A stretch of DNA of 64,000 bases from Janthinobacterium sp051380875 (GCF_051380875.1 NZ_JBNYXW010000016.1:103553-167552), one strand, 5' to 3'; numbered from the stretch's first letter, positions 53,441-61,949 are shown. Numbers and translations are program-made. The notes: generated by a model from the sequence alone, not told the origin.

Positions 53441-53588
53441 GCAGCCGGCCAAGCAGCAGATGTAAAGCGGGCGCGAGTGCCCAGCCTCTGGCGCCATGAC
53501 GATGGCTTGCCGTGTGCAAAACTCAGAATGAAGTGAACGGGTCTTGGTACAATGTGTGCTTCCTTACATCAGCACCGCCACGCACCCC

Positions 53589-54878
53589 ATGATAGATATC
53601 CAATTACTCCGTAAAGACATCGCTACTGTTGCCGCCCGCCTGGCGACGCGCAAATTCCAGCTCGACGTGGCAGGTTTTACCGCCCTCGAAGCCGAACGCA
53701 AGGCGATCCAGACGCGCACCGAGGAACTGCAGGGCAAGCGCAACGCGCTGTCCAAGCAAATCGGCATGCTCAAAGGCAAGGGGGAAGATACCTCGGCCGT
53801 GATGGCGCAAGTGGCCGGCCTGGGCGATGAATTGAAAGCCGATGAAGCGGCCCTGACCGTGGTGCAAGCCAAGTTGAGCGACTTCATCATGGCTGTGCCG
53901 AATCTGCCGCACGAATCGGCGCCCGTAGGCACGGACGAGTCGGGCAACGTGGAAGTGCGCAAGGTCGGCACGCCACGCACGTTTGATTTCGAGGTCAAGG
54001 ATCACGTCGACGTGGGCGCCCCGCTGGGCCTCGATTTCGAAGTGGCCACCAAGCTGACCGGCTCGCGCTTCTCCGTCATGAAGGGCGGCATCGCCCGCTT
54101 GCACCGCGCACTGGCGCAGTTCATGCTCAACACGCACGTTGACGAGCACGGCTACATGGAATGCTATACCCCCTACATGGTCAACGCCGACTCGCTGCGC
54201 GGCACGGGCCAGTTGCCGAAATTCGAAGCCGACCTGTTCTCGGTGAAAAAAGGCGGCGTGGAAGGCGAGGGCGAGACCTTCTACCTGATTCCCACGTCGG
54301 AAGTGTCGCTGACCAATATCGCCCGCGATGAAATCCTTGCGCTCGATCAATTGCCGTTGAAAATGACGGCCCACACGCCATGCTTCCGTTCGGAAGCGGG
54401 CAGCTACGGGCGCGACACGCGCGGCATGATCCGCCAGCATCAGTTCGACAAGGTGGAAATGGTGCAAGTGGTGCACCCGGACACCTCGTATGAAGTGCTG
54501 GAAGAGATGGTCGGCCACGCCGAAGCCATTCTGCAACGCCTGGGCCTGCCATACCGCGTGATGTCGCTGTGCACGGGCGACATGGGCTTTACGGCCAGCA
54601 AGACCTTTGACCTGGAAGTGTGGCTGCCGGCGCAAAACACCTACCGCGAAATTTCCTCGCTGTCGAACACGGAAGCCTTCCAGGCCCGCCGCATGCAGGC
54701 GCGCTTCCGCAACGCCGCCGGCAAGCCGGAACTGGCGCACACCCTGAACGGCTCCGGCCTGGCAGTGGGCCGCACCCTGGTCGCCGTGCTGGAAAATTAC
54801 CAGCAAGCCGACGGCAGCGTCGAGATCCCTGCCGTCCTGCGTCCGTACATGGGCGGCCTGACGCATTTGAAGGCATAA
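53589..54878 (+). CDS. serS: Seryl-tRNA synthetase
   Basis: This 429-residue class II synthetase charges tRNA-Ser. The N-terminal antiparallel coiled-coil arm (about residues 25-105) contacts the long variable arm of tRNA-Ser. Motif 2 is FRSEAGSYGRDTRGMIRQHQF and motif 3 is GSGLAVGRTLVAVLENYQ, both intact. The ATG at MIDIQLLRKD is used; a GTG-initiated frame 45 bases upstream adds an unconserved segment. Notably, two tRNA-Ser(CGA) genes follow directly downstream, so enzyme and substrate are clustered. The first tRNA has its own promoter. Confidence 0.96.
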   Translation: MIDIQLLRKDIATVAARLATRKFQLDVAGFTALEAERKAIQTRTEELQGKRNALSKQIGMLKGKGEDTSAVMAQVAGLGDELKADEAALTVVQAKLSDFIMAVPNLPHESAPVGTDESGNVEVRKVGTPRTFDFEVKDHVDVGAPLGLDFEVATKLTGSRFSVMKGGIARLHRALAQFMLNTHVDEHGYMECYTPYMVNADSLRGTGQLPKFEADLFSVKKGGVEGEGETFYLIPTSEVSLTNIARDEILALDQLPLKMTAHTPCFRSEAGSYGRDTRGMIRQHQFDKVEMVQVVHPDTSYEVLEEMVGHAEAILQRLGLPYRVMSLCTGDMGFTASKTFDLEVWLPAQNTYREISSLSNTEAFQARRMQARFRNAAGKPELAHTLNGSGLAVGRTLVAVLENYQQADGSVEIPAVLRPYMGGLTHLKA

Positions 54879-54908
54879 AATAGTCCTTTTCTTTTTGTTG
54901 CGGGCTGC

Positions 54909-54914
54909 TATAAT
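54909..54914 (+). promoter_or_regulatory. Extended -10 promoter of the first tRNA-Ser gene
   Basis: TATAAT preceded by TGC forms an extended -10 element, 41 bases upstream of the tRNA. A weak T-rich -35 lies about 17 bp before it. The leader carries AGACCGCAGTAA at 54942-54953, repeated before the second tRNA. Confidence 0.65.
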
Positions 54915-54955
54915 CTTGCCTTCTCGCAGCAATGCAAGAAAAGACCGCAGTAAAT

Positions 54956-55047
<92 letters not shown>

Positions 55048-55089
55048 ACAAATAGAAAAAGCTCCCGCAAGGGAGCTTTTTCTATTTGT
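55048..55089 (+). terminator. Terminator after tRNA-Ser copy 1
   Basis: A 19-bp perfect stem, with AGAAAAAGCTCCC and its complement around loop GCAA, begins three bases after the CCA end. The inner T-run makes it rho-independent. Confidence 0.9.
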
Positions 55090-55103
55090 GGCGGCGGTGA
55101 GGA

Positions 55104-55125
55104 GTACGCCCCCTGCGGGGCGTAC
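55104..55125. repeat. GC-rich hairpin between the two tRNA-Ser genes
   Basis: GTACGCCCC and GGGGCGTAC form a perfect 9-bp stem with tetraloop CTGC. The 264-bp spacer between the tRNAs contains no gene; an 11-residue resemblance to tRNA T-arm text nearby (GGTGGGATTCGAAGA) may be a remnant of a duplication event. Confidence 0.45.
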
Positions 55126-55243
55126 GGTGGGATTCGAAGACGAGCGCGTACTCGCGCGAGGCTCCCCGAATCGTCCATTCGGTTTTTGCTTTTCAAGAGC
55201 AGGATTAGCAACAAACCCCTACCCAATTGAACAATCCCCATGC

Positions 55244-55249
55244 TAAAAT
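55244..55249 (+). promoter_or_regulatory. -10 element of the second tRNA-Ser gene
   Basis: TAAAAT preceded by TGC parallels the extended -10 of copy 1. The leader holds a TTCAAAC/GTTTGAA inverted repeat (55259-55282) and the shared AGACCGCAGTAA at 55288-55299. Confidence 0.5.
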
Positions 55250-55309
55250 AGCGCCTCGTTCAAACCGGCACGCCAGTTTGAATGAATAGACCGCAGTAAC
55301 GTAACACCT

Positions 55310-55401
<92 letters not shown>

Positions 55402-55409
55402 ACAAATAG

Positions 55410-55437
55410 AAAAAGCTCCCGCAAGGGAGCTTTTTTT
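55410..55437 (+). terminator. Terminator after tRNA-Ser copy 2
   Basis: AAAAAGCTCCC pairs with GGGAGCTTTTT around loop GCAA, followed by further Ts. It is the same core as copy 1 but with a shorter stem, since the outer arm has diverged. Confidence 0.9.
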
Positions 55438-55644
55438 ATATCTGAAACGCGCGCGTATTACCAGCGCATCAGGCCAGGTAGAAAACCCGCCCAAAGCGCG
55501 CAGCGCAAGGCGTTTTTTCCTCCATTCAGGCAGTAACTGCCAGCATCCCCGCCAGCGCAAGTGAGCACACCACTCTCCCCACCTTGCTCTCGCTCAGCCT
55601 ATGGTAATCTACCCCACCCATCTTCCTGAGCAAACATACAAGCA

Positions 55645-56703
55645 ATGAGCCGATTCTGGAGCAACATCGTCAGTGAGCTGACCCCCTACGTCCCTGGCGA
55701 GCAGCCCAAGCTGCCCGACCTGGTCAAACTCAATACCAACGAAAACCCCTACGGCCCGTCGCCCCAAGTGCTGGCCGCACTGCGCGAAGCAAGTAACGAC
55801 AGCCTGCGCCTGTATCCTGACCCGTCCGCCAGTGAACTGAAGCAAACCTTGGCCGAGTATCACGGGCTGACTAGCGATCAAGTGTTTGTCGGCAACGGTT
55901 CCGACGAAGTGCTGGCGCTGGCTTTCATGGCCTTGCTCAAGCACGACGCGCCGCTGCTGTTCCCCGACATCAGCTACAGTTTCTACCCCGTGTATTGCAA
56001 GCTGTACGGCATCGATTACCGCACCGTGCCGCTCGACGAATCCATGCGCATCCGTCCGGAAGATTACCAGGGGCCTTGCGGCGCCATCATCTTCCCCAAT
56101 CCGAACGCGCCCACGGGCGTGGACTTGCCCTTGGCTGGCGTGGAAGCCATGCTGCGCGACCATCCCGACGCCGTGGTGGTGGTCGATGAAGCGTATGTGG
56201 ATTTTGGCGGTGACAGCGCCGTGGCCCTGGTCAATCGCTATCCGAACTTGCTGGTGGTGCATACGTTCTCGAAATCGCGTTCGCTGGCCGGCTTGCGCGT
56301 GGGTTGCGCGCTGGGGCATCCCCAGCTGATCGAGGCACTGGAACGCGTCAAGAACAGTTTCAATTCATATCCGCTGGACCGGCTGGCGCTGGCCGGTGCC
56401 GTGGCCTCGCTGCGTGACGAAGCGTATTTCCAGCACACGCGCCAAGCCGTCATCGCCAGCCGCGAACAACTGACGGCGGACTTGACGGCGCTGGGCTTCG
56501 AGGTGCTGCCCTCGGTGGCCAATTTCGTCTTTGCCCGCCACCCGCAGCATGACGCGGCGCAACTGGCGGCCGGCTTGCGCGCCCGTTCCGTGATCGTGCG
56601 CCACTTCAACGCGCCCCGCATCAGCCAGTATCTGCGCATCAGCATCGGCAACGTGGGCGAATGCGCAGCCTTGCTGGCGGCCTTGCGCGAGATATTGTCG
56701 TAA
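55645..56703 (+). CDS. hisC: Histidinol-phosphate aminotransferase
   Basis: This 352-residue fold-type I PLP enzyme transaminates imidazole-acetol phosphate to histidinol phosphate. Motifs are KLNTNENPYGPSP near 28-40, YPDPSASELK, FVGNGSDEVL, FPNPNAPTG, DEAYVDF, the PLP-binding Lys210 in VVHTFSKSRSLAGLRVG, and the terminal RISIGN. It stands outside any his operon here; many betaproteobacteria have a second hisC, which may also act on phenylalanine or tyrosine precursors. The ATG fits the family start. A hairpin separates it from the convergent PEP-CTERM gene. Confidence 0.92.
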   Translation: MSRFWSNIVSELTPYVPGEQPKLPDLVKLNTNENPYGPSPQVLAALREASNDSLRLYPDPSASELKQTLAEYHGLTSDQVFVGNGSDEVLALAFMALLKHDAPLLFPDISYSFYPVYCKLYGIDYRTVPLDESMRIRPEDYQGPCGAIIFPNPNAPTGVDLPLAGVEAMLRDHPDAVVVVDEAYVDFGGDSAVALVNRYPNLLVVHTFSKSRSLAGLRVGCALGHPQLIEALERVKNSFNSYPLDRLALAGAVASLRDEAYFQHTRQAVIASREQLTADLTALGFEVLPSVANFVFARHPQHDAAQLAAGLRARSVIVRHFNAPRISQYLRISIGNVGECAALLAALREILS

Positions 56704-56709
56704 TGGCAG

Positions 56710-56741
56710 GTCTGGTACGGCTGCCTGGAACCGTACCAGAC
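56710..56741. terminator. Hairpin between hisC and PEP-CTERM gene
   Basis: GTCTGGTACGG and CCGTACCAGAC form an 11-bp perfect stem with a 10-nt loop between two convergent genes. There is no T-tract. Confidence 0.55.
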
Positions 56742-56751
56742 GCCAGTTCGC

Positions 56752-57405
56752 TTAGCGCTGGCTGGCCCGGCGGCGGCGCGCCATGAAGCCCAGCAAGCCC
56801 AAGCCCCCCAGCAGCATGCCGTAAGTGGCCGGTTCCGGTACGGCCGACACGGACAGGTTATTGATGGTCGGCCAGATGCCGATCTGTCCTGCCGTGCTGA
56901 CGGACAAGTCGGAGAAGGCGCCCGTCGACAGGAAGCCGACAAACGATGCCTGCGTCGGCAAGGTCAGCTCGTAGGTGAGCAGTTCGCCCAGCGCATTGCG
57001 CGCTGTCAGCGTGACGTTCTGGCTGGTGGCATATCCACCGGCAAAGTCCGAGCCGAAGAAGAATCCCCCGACACCGCGTACGGCGCTGGAAAAGTTGGAG
57101 AACAACACGCTGTCGTTACGGTTGTTCGTGCTCAGCCAGTTGTCGCTGCCCGTGCCGGCACCATACAGGATGGGCGAGGTACCAACGGAGCTTACCGTGT
57201 AGGCGTAGCTGCCGGCGCTACGGTTCAGCGGGCCGTCGAGCGCATCGATTGGCAAATCGTCAAAGGTATCGACGCCGGTATTGCCGGCGGCTGCCAGATA
57301 GGCGGCCTGGTTGGTAAAGAGCGTGATGTCTGCCTGTGCGGCGCTGGCGGCGAGGAGCAGGGCGGCGGCACTGATGATTTTCAGGCGGAAGAGTGCGGTT
57401 TGCAA
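56752..57405 (-). CDS. PEP-CTERM sorting-domain exported protein
   Basis: This 217-residue protein has a Sec signal peptide (LKIISAAALLLAASAAQA) and a secreted domain. The domain begins DITLFTNQAAYLAAAGNTGVDTFDDLP, then YGAGTGSDNWLS and GGFFFGSDFAGG, a pattern of PEP-CTERM passengers with a beta-sandwich. The C-terminal sorting tag is VPEPATYGMLLGGLGLLGF followed by MARRRRA. The start is TTG at 57405, set by AAGGAG six bases upstream; the ATG 99 bases upstream leads into noncoding text. The tag is the same as in the PEP-CTERM protein at 15 kb, so both are probably handled by one exosortase, encoded elsewhere. Confidence 0.85.
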   Translation of the reverse strand: MQTALFRLKIISAAALLLAASAAQADITLFTNQAAYLAAAGNTGVDTFDDLPIDALDGPLNRSAGSYAYTVSSVGTSPILYGAGTGSDNWLSTNNRNDSVLFSNFSSAVRGVGGFFFGSDFAGGYATSQNVTLTARNALGELLTYELTLPTQASFVGFLSTGAFSDLSVSTAGQIGIWPTINNLSVSAVPEPATYGMLLGGLGLLGFMARRRRASQR

Positions 57406-57462
57406 GATTGACTCCTTAACAGGGATGGGGGAAGGACCTGGCACTGCGCATGGAGATTCCCA

Positions 57463-57529
57463 ATGCCAATTCAATATAGTATTTGATAGTAAAAAATGCA
57501 ACATAAAGTTTCTTTATGATAATTGGCAT
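57463..57529. promoter_or_regulatory. Nested inverted repeats upstream of the PEP-CTERM gene
   Basis: ATGCCAATT at 57463-57471 and AATTGGCAT at 57521-57529 are perfect inverted copies, 58 bp apart start to start. Between them CATAAAG-TTT-CTTTATG (57502-57518) is a second perfect inverted repeat. The region is AT-rich and lies between divergent genes, so operators are likely. Confidence 0.5.
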
Positions 57530-57664
57530 CTTGCATAGCTGAAATGTTGACTGCCCCAGTCGCTACTGCCAGCATGTCCGTGCGGCCATATGGCAGCGCG
57601 ATGCTGCCAGAGCGAGCCATTTGTGCAACAATCATCGTATTCATTCATCGACAGGACGGACAAT

Positions 57665-58534
57665 ATGGCAAAAGTGGCATTCATCGGTTTGGGCGTCATG
57701 GGTTTCCCCATGGCAGGCCATCTGGCGGCGGGCGGGCACGACGTTACCGTGTACAACCGCAACCCGGCCCGCGCGCAAGCTTGGCTGGAGCAGTACAAGG
57801 GCAGCAGCGCCGCCACGCCAGCCGCCGCAGCGGCAGGCGCCGAGTTCGTGTTTACCTGTATCGGCAACGATAATGACCTGTATCAAGTCATCCTGGAAGA
57901 GGGCGGCTTGCTGTCCGCCATGGCGCCGGGCAGCATCCTGATCGACCATACGACGGCCTCGGCCGAAGCGGCGCGCACCATCCATGCTGCGGCGAAAGAG
58001 CAGGGCGTGTTCTTCCTCGACGCGCCCGTGTCCGGCGGCCAGGCCGGCGCGGAAAACGGCAAGCTGACGGTGATGGTGGGCGGCGACGCCGAAGCGTATG
58101 CCCGCGCCGAGCCTGTCATTGCTTTATTTGCGCGCGCCGTCACTTACATGGGCGCGTCCGGCTCGGGCCAGCTGACGAAGATGGTCAACCAGATCTGCAT
58201 CGCCGGCCTGGTGCAAGCCTTGAGCGAAGGCATCGCCTTTGCGCAAAACGCGGGCCTCGACGCGGCCTTGGTGGTCGACGTCATTTCCAAGGGCGCGGCG
58301 CAGTCGTGGCAGCTGGAAAACCGCGGCAAGACCATGATCGAGGGCAAGTTCGACTTTGGCTTCGCCGTCGACCTGATGCGCAAGGACCTGGGTATCTGCC
58401 TCGCCGAAGCCAAACGCAACGGCAGCGACTTGCCCGTGACGGAACTGACGGACCAGTTCTATGGCGAAGTGCAGCAGGCGGGTGGCAACCGTTATGACAC
58501 GTCCAGCCTGATTACCCGTTTGACGAAAAAGTAA
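57665..58534 (+). CDS. NAD(P)-dependent beta-hydroxyacid dehydrogenase (GlxR/MmsB-like)
   Basis: This 289-residue enzyme belongs to the 3-hydroxyisobutyrate dehydrogenase / tartronate semialdehyde reductase family. The Rossmann site is GLGVMGFPMAGHL at 8-20, the substrate-binding signature is DAPVSGGQAGAENG at 119-132, and the catalytic Lys172 lies in GSGQLTKMVNQ. The NRNP after the second strand suggests NADP preference. Likely substrates are tartronate semialdehyde, 3-hydroxyisobutyrate or succinic semialdehyde; sequence alone does not decide. AGGACGG precedes the ATG. It is followed by a hairpin and then a separate promoter region for the exporter gene. Confidence 0.9.
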   Translation: MAKVAFIGLGVMGFPMAGHLAAGGHDVTVYNRNPARAQAWLEQYKGSSAATPAAAAAGAEFVFTCIGNDNDLYQVILEEGGLLSAMAPGSILIDHTTASAEAARTIHAAAKEQGVFFLDAPVSGGQAGAENGKLTVMVGGDAEAYARAEPVIALFARAVTYMGASGSGQLTKMVNQICIAGLVQALSEGIAFAQNAGLDAALVVDVISKGAAQSWQLENRGKTMIEGKFDFGFAVDLMRKDLGICLAEAKRNGSDLPVTELTDQFYGEVQQAGGNRYDTSSLITRLTKK

Positions 58535-58553
58535 TCCGGCTCACCTCAGCCAT

Positions 58554-58585
58554 AGCGGCGCGTCCCTGCAAAGGGCCGCGCCGCT
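58554..58585 (+). terminator. Hairpin after the beta-hydroxyacid dehydrogenase gene
   Basis: AGCGGCGCG pairs with CGCGCCGCT (9 bp), with an inner CCCT/AGGG pairing in the loop. No T-tract follows. Confidence 0.55.
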
Positions 58586-58638
58586 TGTCGTTGTGCGCCA
58601 GTATTAATCTTGAAGCGAACATTAAAAAGTCAGTTTTC

Positions 58639-58660
58639 GGAACATCTGGTTTCGATTTTA
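58639..58660 (+). promoter_or_regulatory. Operator-like element upstream of the UPF0324 exporter
   Basis: GGAAC at 58639, then eight bases, then TCGATTTT at 58652 matches the core of the two repeats upstream of xsc with the same spacing; TCA also lies at the same distance before GGAAC. It overlaps a TTTCGAT-N4-ATCGAAA inverted repeat. A TATTAT -10-like box lies about 35 bp downstream. Confidence 0.5.
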
Positions 58661-58751
58661 ATCGAAAAGCGTGGACTTGGCTGCCTCATCGTGTATTATT
58701 AAAAAACGAGATGAAATGTCCCAATTTTTAAAACATTATGAGCGGACCCGC

Positions 58752-59819
58752 ATGAAAACCAACTCATCAGCGATAACACGCGTTGTCGATAGCAACATTC
58801 CCTACCTCTCTTCCGCCGTCGCCATCTGGCGCCCCCGTGCGGTGCTGCGCAGCTGGCCCGGCGTGGCCATTGCGCTGGTGATCGCCTTGTCGGCCACCTT
58901 TATTTCCAGCAATTATGGCGGGCCGCAACTGCTGTACGCGCTGTTCTTCGGCCTGGCCTTCCACTTCCTGGCGTCCGACCCTACCTGCAAGCCCGGCATC
59001 GAGTTTTGCAGCAAGGTGCTGCTGCGCACGGGCGTGGCCCTGCTGGGGGCGCGCATCACCTTCAACCAGATCGCTTCCGTGGGCGTGACGCCGTTATTGA
59101 TCGTCGTCGGCGGCCTGGTGGCGACGCTGGGTTTCGGCTACATGCTGGCCAAGTGGCTCAAGCGGCCCATCACGGAAGGCATCCTGTCGGGCGGTTCGGT
59201 GGCCATCTGCGGCGCCTCGGCTGCGCTGGCCATTTCCGCTGTGCTGCCGCAAACCAAGGAAAACGAGAAGTTCACCTTGCTGACGGTGGTGGGCGTGACG
59301 ACCTTGTCGACCCTGGCCATGATCGTCTACCCGCTGTTGGTCAAGCTGCTGGGCTTTGATCCGACCGAGGCAGGCGTCTTCATCGGCGGCACGATTCATG
59401 ATGTAGCGCAAGTGGTGGGCGCCGGTTATCTGGTCAGCAACCATACGGGTGACGTGGCCACGTTTGTGAAGCTGACGCGCGTAGCCTGCCTGGTGCCCGT
59501 CGTGCTGGGCCTGTCGATCATGTTCAAGCGCAGCAAGGATGGCAAGAGCGAAGTCGATGCGCCGCCGCTGGTGCCGTTCTTCCTGATCGGCTTTGTCTGG
59601 CTCGTCATCACCAACAGCCTGGGCCTGATCCCGCAGGAAGTGAATGGCTGGATCAACAATGCCTCGCGCGCCTGCCTCGTCATCGCCATTGCCGCACTGG
59701 GCGTGAAGACCTCGTTCCAGTCGCTGGCCTCGCTGGGCTGGCGCCCCGTGATCATGCTGGTGATGGAAACGGTGTGGATCGCCGTCTTCGTCGCCATCGC
59801 CATCCTGCTGACGCGTTAA
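58752..59819 (+). CDS. UPF0324/YeiH-family putative sulfate exporter
   Basis: This 355-residue integral membrane protein has about ten hydrophobic helices, with the family segments FGLAFHFLASDPTCKPGIEFCSKVLLRTGVALLGARITF, ILSGGSVAICGASAALAISAVLP and IGGTIHDVAQVVGAGYLV. The UPF0324 (COG2855) family includes SuyZ/TauZ, proposed to export sulfate during sulfonate breakdown. xsc, 3.4 kb away, makes that role plausible. The ATG at 58752 is preferred from the helix start; an in-frame ATG at 58716 gives a longer N-terminus, and both have weak ribosome sites. The DadA-like gene follows 12 bp later. Confidence 0.85.
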   Translation: MKTNSSAITRVVDSNIPYLSSAVAIWRPRAVLRSWPGVAIALVIALSATFISSNYGGPQLLYALFFGLAFHFLASDPTCKPGIEFCSKVLLRTGVALLGARITFNQIASVGVTPLLIVVGGLVATLGFGYMLAKWLKRPITEGILSGGSVAICGASAALAISAVLPQTKENEKFTLLTVVGVTTLSTLAMIVYPLLVKLLGFDPTEAGVFIGGTIHDVAQVVGAGYLVSNHTGDVATFVKLTRVACLVPVVLGLSIMFKRSKDGKSEVDAPPLVPFFLIGFVWLVITNSLGLIPQEVNGWINNASRACLVIAIAALGVKTSFQSLASLGWRPVIMLVMETVWIAVFVAIAILLTR

Positions 59820-59831
59820 GCGCAGCCGGCC

Positions 59832-61121
59832 ATGAAAGTGATCGTCCTCGGCGCCGGCGTGGTCGGCACGGCCACGGCCTGGTATTTGCGCCAGGCGGGC
59901 CACGACGTGCGCGTGCTGGAGCGCCAGGCGGGCGCGGCGCAGGAAACCAGCTTTGGTAACGGTGGGCAGATTTCCGTCTCGCACGCCGAACCGTGGGCCA
60001 ACCCGGCCACCCTGCGCAAAGTCTTGAGCTGGCTGGGCAAGGACGATGCACCGCTGCTGTTCCGCCCCCGTCTTGACCTGCTGCAATGGCAGTGGGCGCT
60101 GCATTACCTGCGCGAATGTTTCCCAGCGCGCGTGACGCGCAATATGCGCCAGATCGTCGCCATGGCCGAATACGGCCGGCAGAGCCTGCAGGCGCTGCGC
60201 CGCGAGACGGGCATTGCCTATGACCACCTCGAACGGGGCATCCTGCATTTCTATACGGAGCAGAAGGAATTTGATAAATCGCAAGCGGGCGCCGCCCTGC
60301 TGCGCGAACTGGGCTGTCCCCGCAACACCGTCAGCGCCGACGAAGTGATCCGCATCGAACCAGCGCTGGCCCACGCGCGCCGCCACATCGTAGGCGGCGA
60401 CTTTACGGCCAGCGACGAATCGGGTGACGTGCATTTGTTTACCACGGCGCTGGCCGCCCGTGCGGCGGCCGCTGGTGTCGATTTCCAGTACGGCACGACG
60501 GTGACGCGCCTGTTGCTTGAGGGCGAGTGCATCACGGGCGTGGAATGCATCGACGCGCAGGGGCGCCATCGCCTGGACCATGCGGATGCCGTGGTGGTGG
60601 CCATGGGCAGCTTTTCGGCGCCGCTGATGCAGCCGCTGGGCATGCGTTTGATGTTGTATCCCGGTAAAGGCTATTCGGCTACCTACCCGATTATCGACCC
60701 TGCCAGCGCGCCGCGCGTGTCGCTGACGGACGACGGCTGCAAGCTGGTGTTTTCACGCCTGGGCCAGCGCCTGCGCGTGGCCGGCACCTGCGAGCTGAAC
60801 GGCTACACGCGCGAACTCAATGCGCTGCGCTGCGCCGCCATCACGCGCCGCGTGCAGGCACTGTTTCCCCATGCCTGCGATTACAGCGCGCCCCTTTACT
60901 GGGCCGGCCTGCGCCCGCTGACGCCCTCGAACGTGCCCTACATTGGGGCCACGCGCTACCGCCAGCTCTTCCTCAACACGGGCCACGGCACCCTGGGCTG
61001 GACCATGGGCTGCGGCGCGGGCAGGGCGATTGCCGAGCTGGTGTCGGGACGGCGGCCCGAGGTCGATTTTGCGTTTTGCGGAGAAGCCCCCCCGGCAAGG
61101 GACCGCTGTAGTTCAACTTAG
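59832..61121 (+). CDS. DadA-like FAD-dependent amino acid dehydrogenase
   Basis: This 429-residue flavoprotein is close in pattern to the D-amino acid dehydrogenase small subunit: GAGVVGTATAWYLRQAGHDVRVLERQAG for FAD binding, FGNGGQISVSHAEPWANP, RHIVGGDFTASDESGDVHLFT and LNTGHGTLGWTMGCGAG near the end. The family oxidises D-amino acids to 2-oxoacids, passing electrons to the quinone pool. It sits 12 bp after the exporter gene and 12 bp before thiG, so the three form one operon. Two alternative roles follow from context: a ThiO-like oxidase supplying dehydroglycine to ThiG, or an amine dehydrogenase for a sulfonate. Neither is shown by sequence. Confidence 0.85.
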   Translation: MKVIVLGAGVVGTATAWYLRQAGHDVRVLERQAGAAQETSFGNGGQISVSHAEPWANPATLRKVLSWLGKDDAPLLFRPRLDLLQWQWALHYLRECFPARVTRNMRQIVAMAEYGRQSLQALRRETGIAYDHLERGILHFYTEQKEFDKSQAGAALLRELGCPRNTVSADEVIRIEPALAHARRHIVGGDFTASDESGDVHLFTTALAARAAAAGVDFQYGTTVTRLLLEGECITGVECIDAQGRHRLDHADAVVVAMGSFSAPLMQPLGMRLMLYPGKGYSATYPIIDPASAPRVSLTDDGCKLVFSRLGQRLRVAGTCELNGYTRELNALRCAAITRRVQALFPHACDYSAPLYWAGLRPLTPSNVPYIGATRYRQLFLNTGHGTLGWTMGCGAGRAIAELVSGRRPEVDFAFCGEAPPARDRCSST

Positions 61122-61133
61122 GAGAGCAGCACG

Positions 61134-61949
61134 ATGAGAGACGCCACCACCCCCAGCCCCACGACTAGCGGCCTGACCCTGGCCGGCACCACCTATCAAT
61201 CGCGCCTGCTGGTAGGCACGGGCAAGTACAGGGATTTCGAGGAAACGCGCCTGGCCATCGAGGAGAGCGGCGCCGAGATCGTCACCGTCACCATCCGGCG
61301 CGTGAACATCGGCCAGGAGAAGGGCGAGCCGAACCTGCTCGATTTCATTCCACCATCGACATACACGATCTTGCCCAATACGGGCGGCTGCTACAACGCG
61401 CGCGATGCCGTCTACACCTTGCAGCTGGCGCGCGAGCTGCTGGGCGGCCATCAGCTGTGCAAGCTCGAAGTGCTGGGCGATGAAAAAACATTGTTCCCGA
61501 ACATGCCGGAAACCCTGAAAGCGGCCGAACAGCTGGTTAGGGATGGCTTCCAGGTGATGGTGTATTGCAGCGACGACCCCATCCAGGCGCGCCTGCTGGA
61601 AGACATCGGCTGCATCGCCGTCATGCCGCTGGCCTCCCTGATCGGCTCGGGCATGGGCATCTTGAATCCGTGGAACCTCTCCTTGATCATCGAGCAAGCC
61701 CGCGTGCCCGTGCTGGTCGATGCCGGCGTGGGCACGGCGTCGGATGCGGCCATCGCCATGGAGCTCGGCTGCGACGGCATTCTGATGAATACCGCCATCG
61801 CGGCGGCGCGCGAACCGATCCGCATGGCGCGCGCCATGAAATTGGCAGTGCAGGGCGGACGCGAGGCCTACCTGGCCGGACGCATGCCCCGGCGGACAGG
61901 CCTCATGAGCGCCTCGCCCTCGTCGCCGATGGCCGGGCGGATCGCCTGA
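61134..61949 (+). CDS. thiG: Thiazole synthase ThiG
   Basis: This 271-residue TIM-barrel enzyme forms the thiazole phosphate part of thiamine from 1-deoxy-D-xylulose 5-phosphate, dehydroglycine and ThiS thiocarboxylate. It has SRLLVGTGKYRDFEE, LLPNTGG-type TILPNTGGCYNARDAV, the Schiff-base Lys110 in KLEVLGDEKTLFPN, PLASLIGSGMGILNP and VDAGVGTASDAAIAMELGCDG. AGGAGA precedes the ATG. It has an N-terminal extension of about 12 residues before the core. No thiS, thiC, thiE or TPP riboswitch is nearby, so it is separated from the usual thiamine operon and linked instead to a DadA-like flavoprotein. Confidence 0.93.
   Translation: MRDATTPSPTTSGLTLAGTTYQSRLLVGTGKYRDFEETRLAIEESGAEIVTVTIRRVNIGQEKGEPNLLDFIPPSTYTILPNTGGCYNARDAVYTLQLARELLGGHQLCKLEVLGDEKTLFPNMPETLKAAEQLVRDGFQVMVYCSDDPIQARLLEDIGCIAVMPLASLIGSGMGILNPWNLSLIIEQARVPVLVDAGVGTASDAAIAMELGCDGILMNTAIAAAREPIRMARAMKLAVQGGREAYLAGRMPRRTGLMSASPSSPMAGRIA

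Noticed and set aside
59094..60581. A 495-codon minus-strand frame across the exporter and the flavoprotein
   Set aside because: It is antisense to two clearly conserved genes and is rich in Gln, His and Arg.
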